From positions 1,211,128-1,237,169 of the forward strand of contig JAKMXF010000310.1 of the NCBI GenBank assembly GCA_024704765.1: a DNA stretch of 26,042 nucleotides, written 5' to 3'. The DNA comes from Oopsacas minuta (Eukaryota > Porifera > Hexactinellida > Lyssacinosida > Leucopsacidae). Below are positions 18,680-26,042 of this stretch, piece after piece; position 1 is the first letter of the stretch, and every line of letters starts with the position of its first letter. The position numbers and the translations under genes are program-made. The notes beneath the pieces are model-generated. The model saw only the letters and a program-made list of their open reading frames with translations, had not been told where the DNA came from and made no database searches.

Positions 18680-18877
18680 TTAGGGTTGCCACCCTTTCCT
18701 TTCCTCTTTCTGTGTTTTCGTTTTTTTTCTCGGACTGCTCCGTGACATCTTTAGTGTCACTATCACCATCAGATAGCTTGTGGTAAGGTCTGGAATACCT
18801 TCATCATCAGAGCCCAAGTCAAGTAAATCATTATCAGTGATATTAACTTCTAATTGTCGCTTATCAGGTTTTGTCAT
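18680..18877 (-). pseudogene. Short acidic ORF, possible exon or remnant
   Basis: From a minus-strand ATG it reads MTKPDKRQLEVNITDNDLLD then LGSDDEGIPDL. A shift into another frame gives an even more hydrophilic continuation (YHKLSDGDSDTKDVTEQSEK and beyond, to about 18670). The composition (Asp/Glu/Ser/Lys-rich) looks coding-like in both halves, suggesting one real reading with a one-base shift near 18797. I do not recognise the family. It lies about 90 bp outside the Merlin element and is not part of it. Confidence 0.25.
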
Positions 18878-19006
18878 GTTGATTATTGTTTGTGATATTT
18901 TTGAAAAATAACAATGGTATTTATATACTCTTGGCTAAACCTTAATAGTGATTTATTAATTCAAGAGTACAACTATAGTATTTAACCGGAAGGTGATTCC
19001 CTTTTA

Positions 19007-21056
19007 CAGTAATCTCCCGCAGAGTACGCAACTTGATCCGCAGTGGCGAGTGTGTACTTGTCTGGTAGGTGCGTACTTAGCAAAATTAGCACAATTTTCC
19101 GTCCTATTTTACTTAACAATAGAAATAACAGTACTTGAAAATAGGTATTGTTTGTTAAGCAATTACAGCATGTCACTAGCGATAGAAAATTTTTTAGGTT
19201 CATTATTGTACAGTACAGTTTTTTTTTCTGATTGCATAATGTCAGGAAAAGGCAAAGGCAAGCGTTTGAATGAATCACAAAGATCGAACGTCATTGCCAA
19301 GTTCAGTGAGCCAACTCCTCCAAGTAAGCGAAGTCTTGCACGAGAGTACGAAGTCAGTAAAGGCGCTATCCGAAAGGTTTGGAAGAACAGAGAAGTTATT
19401 CGAAAACGTTCTGCTTTGTTGTCCGAGCAGACTAAAACAAAAAGTTTCGAGGTTCTGTTTGTCGGTTTTCGGACCTGGAAGACATGTTATACCTTTGGAT
19501 TGATGGCATGCGCCGTGCTAACCTGCCTGTTCCACCCTCTCTGGCCATCGCAAAAGCAAAGCAAATCGCTGAACAGTTATCGATTTCGGAAGGATGATTT
19601 TAAAACATCATGGCAGTGGCTTAGCCGATTTAGAGAACGTTGAGGACTTCAGAAACTTCTACTTCATGGTAAAGGAGCAGAAGTAGACAAACAGGACCCG
19701 GAACTTTTAGCTGCGTTGAACAGCTTGTATGATATAATCGCGCAGTATGAACCAGAATGTGTTTACAACATGGATGAACAGGATTATGTTTTCGGCTGCT
19801 ACCCAGATATACTCTGCTTATGCCGTTTCAAGATGTCAGCAGCACCGAGGAAAAAGAAAGCTAAATACGATTGTCGCTGGTTGTTTGTGCGAATGCCACA
19901 GGAACGCATAAAATTTCATGCACATTGATCGGGAAACCAAAATCTCCGGCCTGTATAAAGAATCGGGACTGGCCGTTAAAGTACTTTAGCCAGGGCAAAG
20001 CGTGGATGGACGTTAATACGTGTTGGAAGTGGTTTAATGAAGTGTTTGGTCCTGAAGTGAAAAAAGAGAACAGGACGCCGGGTTCTGTTGTTAATGGACA
20101 AAGCTCCAGGCCATTTTCAAGCTTTTGAACGGAATAACGTCAGAGTAGTATTCTTCCCTCCAAATTGTACGAGCTGGAAACAACCATGTGATATGGGAAT
20201 CATCGCAGCACTGAAAAAGAGGTATAAATATTTGTATCTCCAGGACGTTCTTGATTTTTACGATCTTGATGAGGACTTGAAAGCCCGAAAAGAAGAGCAA
20301 GCGAAAAGGCTCCCTAGAGGAGCTGCTGGTGTTGTTTATAGTAAACCTGCTCATCTGCTAGATGCCGCTTTTTATGTTAAGCGTGCATGGGATTTAGTAT
20401 CTGACACGTCAATAATCAACTCATTCATCAAGGCTGAGTTAGGCTCTTTAACATCATTGCAAGGTAGCTATGATGAGGATGTCGACGCGATGTCTGATGT
20501 TCTGCTAAGATTCAGGTCTTTAAATATTGTGATTGAAGAAGATGAACTCAATGAATTCATGCATGTCGACGACGAAAACAACGAAGAATATTCGCAGGCG
20601 ATGTTAGACGATGTTAATGAGGTGTTGGCTACAATGCATACAGAAAATGATGACTCTGACGACGATAGTGATGACCAAAGCAACGCTTCTGCACCAATCG
20701 AGAATGAAGTGACATTCAACGGCTTTGAACAACTTCACCGTAAAGTACTCGAAGTTGAGGACCAGTTGTTGTGCACCGATGTGCAAGCTCAAGCGGGAGA
20801 TACTTATGGTGATCTAAAAGACACCTTCGAAAATTTTCAGCGTAAACTGCGACAAGTGGCATCTGAAGCTAAACGCAAAAAGAGCACAAAACATACGTCA
20901 GCTGACGATGCATGATATGTTTAAACAATGAGTAACTTTAGCAAAGCGGACTTTTTAGTTTTTGATGGGCATTTTATATGTTTTTCAATAAATTGTTGAG
21001 AGAGTTGAACACAGAATTTTTGACAAATTTTTGCGTACTTAAGCGGGAGGTTACTG
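19007..21056 (+). mobile_element. Tigger/pogo element inside the left Merlin repeat, 2,050 bp
   Basis: Left end TA|CAGTAATCTCCCGCAGAGTA. Right end, in reverse complement, TA|CAGTAACCTCCCGCTTAAGT. TA duplications lie at 19005-19006 and 21057-21058. The right Merlin repeat at about 23788-23789 keeps the single uninterrupted TA, which gives the pre-insertion site. One plus-strand transposase reading fills most of it. Confidence 0.93.
19239..20915 (+). pseudogene. Tigger/pogo (DD30D) transposase, near-complete but frameshifted
   Basis: The start is ATG 19239 (MSGKGKGKRLNESQRSNVIA). The pipsqueak-type helix-turn-helix continues SKRSLAREYEVSKGAIRKVW (to about 19390). The CENP-B-type second helix-turn-helix follows in a shifted frame (LEDMLYLWIDGMRRANLPVP, then WQWLSRFRER, with TGA at 19641-19643). 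First Asp: CVYNMDE (about 19759-19779), then a frameshift. The next block is SLVVCANATGTHKISCTLIG. Second Asp: LLMDKAPGHFQAF (about 20086-20124). Third Asp: QPCDMGIIAALKKRY, giving 30 residues between the last two. The Asn that normally follows the second Asp is Lys. A 275-residue C-terminal stretch is fully open, includes an acidic DDSDDDSDD run and a basic tail, and ends at 20915. There are four frameshifts and one stop in all, so this is the best-preserved transposase here. Confidence 0.9.
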
Positions 21057-21058
21057 TA

Positions 21059-21303
21059 ATCGACACTAGGGGTTATTTGATGTCATAGAGCTCGTGGAAT
21101 AATAGACAAAGAACTTTAGAACACTAAAATCGGACTAAATTTGACAAAGTTATAGTCATTTTACTATATAAGCCAAAGTCTATAGGGATATATTGCAATA
21201 ACTGAATGAAGCCAATTTATACGCTATGTGTTGTTTGTATTCACTTTGCTTATGCATACTATTCTCTCACGTTCAGCATTACTATGTGTTTGTATTTATG
21301 TTA
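21059..21303. repeat. Merlin left inverted repeat, inner part
   Basis: ATCGACACTAGGGGTTATTT and the following ~240 bp are the reverse complement of about 23544-23787, with scattered substitutions. The match runs through TAAGCCAAAGTCTATAGGGA, ACGCTATGTGTTGTTTGTAT and CACTTTGCTTATGCATACTA, and fades near TTTATGTT. The outer 41 bp of the same repeat lie at 18966-19006, on the other side of the Tigger element. Confidence 0.85.
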
Positions 21304-21663
21304 TTTCCTATAATGTTTTACAAATGAGAGGTCATGAAACTATCTAAACAAAGTTATGATTAATGAAGCCACTTTTAGAATACAAATGAAGTCTAATATT
21401 CTAAATACAGCTATTCATATGATAGCAAAGTAGTGTGTGATTACCCAACATTGTAATAGGAATGCAACATTTTTAATAGTGAAACAAATATGTAGTATTA
21501 ATGAAAACAACAAAATGCTGTTGTCAGTAATGTGGTTATTTCAAATTAAGATGCCACAAAATTGTGGCATTTTTTCTAGCAATTGTGTTACGTCGATGGT
21601 CCGACTGGTATATAGTAAGTCATTGTTGCACATATAATATTCTACGTATTGATCTTACAACTA
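21304..21663. other. Merlin leader region
   Basis: Non-coding stretch between the left inverted repeat and the transposase start. It contains a 9-bp hairpin ATGCCACAA/TTGTGGCAT at 21551-21570 followed by six T. The ORF at 21437-21637 has no recognisable content. Confidence 0.45.
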
Positions 21664-22564
21664 ATGGATTTTCAGCCAATACTTGAGCCCACTGTCTTCA
21701 GTGAAATCTCGCAGGATTTGATTATTGATGAGATTATTATTCTTGCATAATCTTGTGATAATGTCATAAACTGGTTAAGAACGTATGGCTTATTAGCTCG
21801 TCGAATGCGGTGTCGTTGTGGAGTAGAAATGTATGAAACACATTCTTCTCACTTTCAGGATGGCTATGAATGGAGATCTAGACCATGTAGACGAAAGTGT
21901 TCGATCTGCCATGGGTCTTTCTTCACAGCATCCAAAATTCTACGCCCAATGATGTTCAAGTTCCTGTACTATTGGAGTGAGGACTTGCAATCGCACGCAT
22001 TTTGGAGAAGCATTTGGGATGGAGTCCGAACACAGTGGTTGATTGGAAGAATTATATGAGGGATATATGTTTGGAAGAAATATTAATGAACCCTCAACCC
22101 ATTGGAGGTTCTGGCAAGATCGTTGAGATAGACGAATCAAAATTCGGCAAACGAAAATACAATAGAGGCAGACTGTTAACTGGCCAGTGGGTATTCGGGA
22201 TGGTTGAGAGGGATACAGATGATATAATTATGGTTACTGTACCTGATCGCTCAACAGCCACTCTTCTGCCAATTATCCAAAGGTTCATTCATCCACAAAC
22301 AATGATTTATTCTGATGAATGGCATCCTACAATATATTAAGTCACTCTGGATAGACCCATTACACAGTTAACCATTCCGAGAATTTCGTAGACCCAGTGA
22401 CTCACGTACACACCCAGATGATAGAAGGGAGTTGGGGAGATGCAAAAAAGAGGCAGACAAGAAGACAGACAACAAATCCTGAATTACTTGAGACTCATCT
22501 CATAGAGGCTTGTTGGGGGAGAAGACAAGAAAAATATTTTTGGATTTATTCTAAGAGGAATTAG
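21664..22564 (+). pseudogene. Merlin (IS1595-type DDE) transposase, inactivated
   Basis: The start is at ATG 21664 (MDFQPILEPTVFSEISQDLI), with an in-frame TAA at 21748-21750. A zinc-ribbon-like segment has MRCRCGVEM and later CRRKCSICHGSFFTASK (about 21805-21940). After a frameshift near 22000 it reads KHLGWSPNTVVDWKNYMRDI. The catalytic domain follows: VEIDESKFGKRKYNRGRLLT (first acidic residue), WVFGMVERDTDDIIMVTVPD, IYSDEWHPT (second), then a frameshift near 22335. The last blocks are HYTVNHSENFVDP and HTQMIEGSWGDAKKRQ (Glu), ending WGRRQEKYFWIYSKRN at TAG 22562-22564. The pattern is that of the ISXO2/IS1595 domain, which in eukaryotes defines Merlin. Two frameshifts and one stop inactivate it. 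Confidence 0.88.
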
Positions 22565-23543
22565 AGATTTATTTCCAGTAATATAAATCAGTATCTGTAA
22601 ACTTCATCAGAATAAATATTTTCTTAGAATTTTGGTAATATATGCATGAATATAGTCATAGTGTACTAGGTATCACTTATTATCCGAATTGTAACCGCTA
22701 CAGTACACCGAGTCACTCAATAATCTGAACGCTTTCACAAGGGTTAATTCACTATTTATTAAGTTGTTTTTTATGTAGCAACATATATTGCTAAGAATAT
22801 AGACCCAATTTATTAGTCTTATACTAGAACCTAGATAAATGTAGATGTTGCGTAAATATAGATATGTTGCATATCTAAGGGTTAATTTTGAAAGAGTGCG
22901 TGCTCAAATATGAATTCACTGCAATATTTAGCACAAATTACAAACTAAAATCTCAGCTCCAATTTGATCGCATCTTACCCTCAACATTTTGTTATCTCAC
23001 CTAAATGTGTCGCATACAACAAAATTGCATCGTGTATAGTTCGTTCAATCAGAGTTACAGAGTTATGTAACGGTAAACTCATCGGGACCAGTTGTAGCAT
23101 ACGTAACTGGTCCGGGTGGACCAGTCGCTACCCCAGGACCAGTTTAAGCCTGACAGTTAGCCCGTGTTGTTCTCATTTTTAAACCTTACAATCCCAGAAT
23201 TTCGCTAGAAAACGTTTGATCGCCAAGATATTTGCCTGAAATGCATAATATTTTAGCCTGTTTCACCGGATTTTGAGTTGTACCCTAGAATTTTGACAGC
23301 ATCTCCATCATATTTCGCAAGAAAATTAGAGGGAACAGCGTGCTTAAGATATACGTACTTCCCTTGGCTATAGTGATTAGTCATAGACGTAGTATAGTAT
23401 CAGGAGTGTGCTGGGGGCCCATACGGAATGCCCAGGCCTATTACTAGGTTTAGGAGCGTCCTCCCACTTCATTTTTCGGAAAATACTACTGGACTAGGAT
23501 TTGTTATAATGCAAACAGTAAACCATAAGATTTACTCCTGAAA
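22565..23543. other. Merlin 3' non-coding region
   Basis: About 980 bp between the transposase stop and the right inverted repeat with no recognisable gene. It holds a cluster of GGACCAGT motifs and their complement at 23076-23144. The 72-codon ORF at 22964-23182 overlaps that cluster and has no recognisable content. Possibly the remains of a further insertion, but no ends were found. Confidence 0.45.
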
Positions 23544-23828
23544 ACATAAAATATAAACTCATAGAAATGCTGAAAGTATGAGAGTAGTATGCATAAGCAA
23601 AGTGAATACAAACAACACATAGCGTATAAATTGGCTTCATTCAGTTATTGCAATATATCCCCATAGACTTTGGCTTATATAGTAAAATGATTACAACTTT
23701 GTCAAATTTAGTCCGATTTTAGTGTTCTAAAGTTCTTTGAGCATTATTCCACGAGCTCTATGACTTCAAAATAACCCCTAGTGTCGATTAAAAGGGAATC
23801 ACCTTCCGATACAATACTATAGTGTACC
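23544..23828. repeat. Merlin right inverted repeat (uninterrupted)
   Basis: The reverse complement starts GGTACACTATAGTATT and continues through GGAAGGTGATTCCCTTTTAATC into the block shared with 21059-21303. It is the undisturbed counterpart of the left repeat and shows the original TA site used by Tigger. Confidence 0.87.
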
Positions 23829-23878
23829 AATTCAAGTGGCATTTGATATTGATACGCAAACAAAAACTATTATGAAAT

Positions 23879-24270
23879 TTGGTCCATTCAAAATTATCTG
23901 TGCTCTGGGATAAACCCTTAGATACGGTTAGGTCACTATTAGAATATATTACGTCTATAAATAGTCAATTATTCAATCCTTGGGAACACATTGAGTACTT
24001 AAGTATTTTGGATTGCGAAGTATATTGCAACCAAATTGATCTCATGCATATCATAAGGTACTATTGGTCAATATTGGAATATCATTTGACAACACATTTG
24101 TCAATTATTTTATCCTTGGAACATACTTCGATATGTTTGAGACAGTTCCAGACAAATTCGGTTGTAAGCAAAGAAATTTTGGAAATAATTTGAATATATA
24201 CTTAACCGTGATCTACGTTATAATAGGCCTGTTCACTAGTGCGATGGTCTGGATCATGGATGTCGTTTAA
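23879..24270 (+). pseudogene. Two overlapping ORFs, possible membrane-protein remnant
   Basis: A 104-codon ORF (HSKLSVLWDKPLDTVRSLLE, NPWEHIEYLSILDCEVYC) is overlapped near 24064 by a 68-codon ORF in another frame. The second ends with a single hydrophobic segment (NIYLTVIYVIIGLFTSAMVW) and a stop at 24268-24270. Composition in the frame-switched reading looks coding-like, and one shift near 24070 would join them. I do not recognise a family. A resemblance to the last membrane segment of two-pore potassium channels is too weak to use. Confidence 0.2.
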
Positions 24271-24635
24271 CTCCATTAAATTTTATTTCAAGTAATCATG
24301 TATTTGATGGTATTCACCCGAATCGTGGACTTAAAAATTGTTCTTAAGAGATTTTAAAGACCATGGATGTCGTTGAAAGCTTGTAAAAAGTATTTCTTAG
24401 AAACCGATAATATTTATATTAATTTATGAATCAACCCTTTTGTTACATTCAATTTATCGAATCAATACATTTACATACTCAGCACCCGTTGTACCTTGTC
24501 CTCTTGTACTTTTATCCTAAGTTGTTTAATACGTCTTGGAACCAAATTGTCAAACTAAATCAATGGATAATTGGGAATTGTATTTTAACTATATCAAAAT
24601 AATCAAAACTATCCTAAAATATATTTTAAAATATA
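24271..24635. other. No gene recognised
   Basis: AT-rich. The phrase ATGGATGTCGTTTAA/ATGGATGTCGTTGAA occurs at 24257 and 24363, a small direct repeat about 106 bp apart. Nothing else was recognised. Confidence 0.4.
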
Positions 24636-24639
24636 AAAT

Positions 24640-24750
24640 TTTCTACAGTCGATCTAATTTAAGGTATATATACCTATAATACTTTATATACCTTAATATA
24701 ACGTATAATACTTATTATACGTAATTGGCGAATTAAACAACTTAGCTTTT
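24640..24750 (-). repeat. ACGTATAATA-core AT-rich repeat, copy 4 (inverted)
   Basis: The reverse complement reads AGCTAAGTTGTTTAATTCGC, TTACGTATAATAAGTATTAT and ACGTTATATTAAGG. The first two blocks are shared with copy 1 at 1378-1430. A further dyad AAGGTATATATACCT lies at 24662-24676. It sits about 100 bp in front of the THAP reading, so it could be repeat DNA or part of that element's end. Confidence 0.5.
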
Positions 24751-24850
24751 AACTTTGTAATGCCGCTTCTCCACCCTGCCCTATCAGTTATGTACATTTC
24801 TTTAATTTACCTCTCGATTTCTCCTTTTTTATATTTTCAATTAGCTTGTC

Positions 24851-26042
24851 ATGCCCAACAGGTGTTCTGCCCCCGATGTCGGAGTAATTACACATGAAAA
24901 CCTTATACTCCAGTATTTAAGTTGCCAGATGGTCCACCTGATCTTGTCAATCGTTGGCTTCGAGCGCTCTGTAGAGAAGGTATCAGAGACTTAAAGAATG
25001 TGTTTGTGTGTTCAAAACATTTCCTCGACAAAGAAATTCAGACCAGTTTTCAATCCATCAACCAGATGCAACATACTTAGAAGTACCAGCTAAGCCTAAA
25101 TTGCAGAAGGATGAAGTGCCAAGATTTCTACCTAGATGTCCACTTTATCTCTCTTCGTCATCTGACACCATACCTCCGAGATTTGATAGATCTTTGAGAG
25201 AACAGCCTTTGATTAATACTGCAATAAATGAGAGTCTATTACAGTGTAACCAAGACAAAGAACTTTTTCAGAATACCACACTGGAAGACTTGGTATCAAA
25301 AACGAAGCACTCGGGTTTGCCTAATCATTGGTTAGTTTGGTATTCTGATGATAATTCCTTTAATTGACTCAAACTTTCTATAACGAATAACAGTTTGATT
25401 GCAATTCGATGCTCGTTAACTATTACCGAAACATTACATACTATTGGTTTCTACAAATGTATACGCATTCCTCTTTCTCTCACTCAGATAGATGGTATTC
25501 GTCAACTTAACGATTTGCTTAACGAAATTGAAAACCATTCTGCCCCTACTAATTCTCCTGAAACAGTCCAACACCATGTCAGAGAAGCAACCGAAAGCAT
25601 TCGTAAAGCTATTGACTCCTTTCAACTGGAGAAGAATATGGAAACCAACGGCCTGTATTATCAAGTCTTCAGTTTATTCTATGCCAATTGGATAACGCTT
25701 TGATCGCAAAAACTATGAGGCGATACAACGTCGAAACTCTTATCTTGTTTCTCAAATGCCAGCTTATCTCGCCAGTTTGTTATAGTATGTTCAGTCCCGG
25801 GACTGTCTATCATTGCCGCACCTTTCTACTCTAAAGCGCTTATATTCCAATTTTGGTTTGGATTCTGAGTTTACCAACTATCTCAAACAATCAGTCACTC
25901 AGTTTAACAAATGGGAATGAAATGTAGTGATTAAGATGGATGAAATTCATGTAAATCCACATTTACATACAAAGGAAGTAAGATAACACAGGTCAACAAA
26001 ATTTAACTTCATTCTCTCATCAAGTATTAGATTGACATTTTC
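24851..26042 (+). pseudogene. THAP/P-element-type transposase, decayed, runs off window
   Basis: From ATG 24851 (MPNRCSAPD), in broken frames, it encodes a THAP zinc finger: CRSNYT, then PYTPVFKLPDGPPDLVNRWL, RALCREGIRDLKNVFVCSKH. This gives the C..C...C..H ligands and the conserved Pro and Trp. After it comes a low-complexity Pro/Ser linker (VPRFLPRCPLYLS, about 25115-25155). Then HWLVWYSDDNSFN ends at a stop near 25367. A helical region follows in another frame (IDGIRQLNDLLNEIENHS), with RRYNVETLILSQMPAY (about 25720) and SLPHLSTLKRLYSNFGLDSE (about 25808-25868). Last is VVIKMDEIHVNPHL (about 25927-25968), where the Asp is the expected first catalytic residue of P-element transposases. Multiple stops and shifts. 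The 3' half lies beyond the window, and no terminal repeat was recognised. Confidence 0.75.

Larger units (their letters stand above)
18966..23828 (+). mobile_element. Merlin (IS1595/ISXO2-type) element with long inverted ends, interrupted by Tigger
   Basis: Exact 8-bp duplications AATTCAAG lie at 18958-18965 and 23829-23836. Ends AGTACAACTATAGTATT and, in reverse complement on the right, GGTACACTATAGTATT. The inverted repeats run about 285 bp. The left one is 18966-19006 plus 21059 to about 21303; the right one is about 23544-23828. An IS1595-type transposase reading lies between them. Without the Tigger insert (2,050 bp plus 2 bp of duplication) the element is 2,811 bp. Merlin elements are known for 8-9-bp duplications and this transposase type. 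Confidence 0.88.

Noticed and set aside
19871-20128. Separate gene in the middle of the Tigger element
   Set aside because: It is the middle of the same transposase in another frame, between the first and second catalytic Asp.
20091-20792. Minus-strand ORFs over the Tigger C-terminal half
   Set aside because: Antisense shadows. The Ser-rich translation is the complement of the acidic plus-strand region.
21551-21576. Rho-independent terminator
   Set aside because: The shape fits, but the window is clearly eukaryotic, so the bacterial reading does not apply. Reported only as a hairpin.
18958-23836. Two independent interspersed repeats in opposite orientation rather than one element
   Set aside because: The exact 8-bp AATTCAAG duplications lie immediately outside the inverted repeats and a Merlin transposase lies between them, so one element is the simpler reading.
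24064-24270. Two-pore potassium channel C-terminus
   Set aside because: Only one hydrophobic segment resembles the family. There is no GYG/GFG selectivity filter, so the resemblance is too weak.

Overview
This window is AT-rich eukaryotic DNA. It is dominated by cut-and-paste DNA transposons in different states of decay and holds one recognisable host-type gene. There is no operon structure, no ribosome-binding sites, and intergenic DNA dense in interspersed repeats. The mix of mariner, DD41D mariner, Tigger/pogo, Merlin, PIF/Harbinger, hAT and THAP/P-type sequences, plus an invertebrate-looking cyclic-nucleotide-gated (CNG) channel, fits an arthropod. A repeat-rich crustacean such as a parasitic copepod is plausible, but that is inference and no marker in the window proves it.

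Layout, left to right. 1-234 is the end of a PIF/Harbinger-like MITE, followed by a decayed charged helical-repeat ORF (246-528). 580-5060 contains several copies of an unclassified ~600-bp interspersed repeat, an AT-rich repeat family with an ACGTATAATA core, an ATCGAT-rich tract and two small pogo-type MITEs. 5214-6462 is a Tc1/mariner element whose transposase lacks the segment carrying its second catalytic Asp. 6660-7948 is a DD34D mariner on the minus strand. 8379-9105 is a non-autonomous pogo MITE. 9148-12894 is a nest: a short hAT element (8-bp target duplication ATCTTATC) split three bases from its left end by a two-gene PIF/Harbinger element (9151-11920, target duplication CAG), with a 141-bp pogo mini-MITE also inside the hAT.

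13414-15090 is the 3' part of a CNG-type channel gene: six membrane segments, pore, C-linker and cyclic-nucleotide-binding domain. It is read in two frames joined at a run of six T, and its upstream exon(s) are not identified. 16086-17443 is a DD41D (rosa-type) mariner. 18966-23828 is a Merlin (IS1595/ISXO2-type) element with terminal inverted repeats of about 285 bp and an 8-bp target duplication AATTCAAG. A 2,050-bp Tigger element has landed inside its left repeat, and the intact right repeat serves as an internal empty-site control. 24851 to the window end is a decayed THAP/P-element-type transposase that runs off the edge.

All transposase ORFs carry stops or frameshifts, so none here looks autonomous as read. 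Several frameshifts, including the one in the channel gene, sit at homopolymers, so sequencing error must be considered alongside true decay. I found no wholly new biological system. The strongest observations are the two nested insertions, each resolved to the base, the frameshifted CNG subunit with an altered nucleotide-binding cassette, and the unclassified repeat families.
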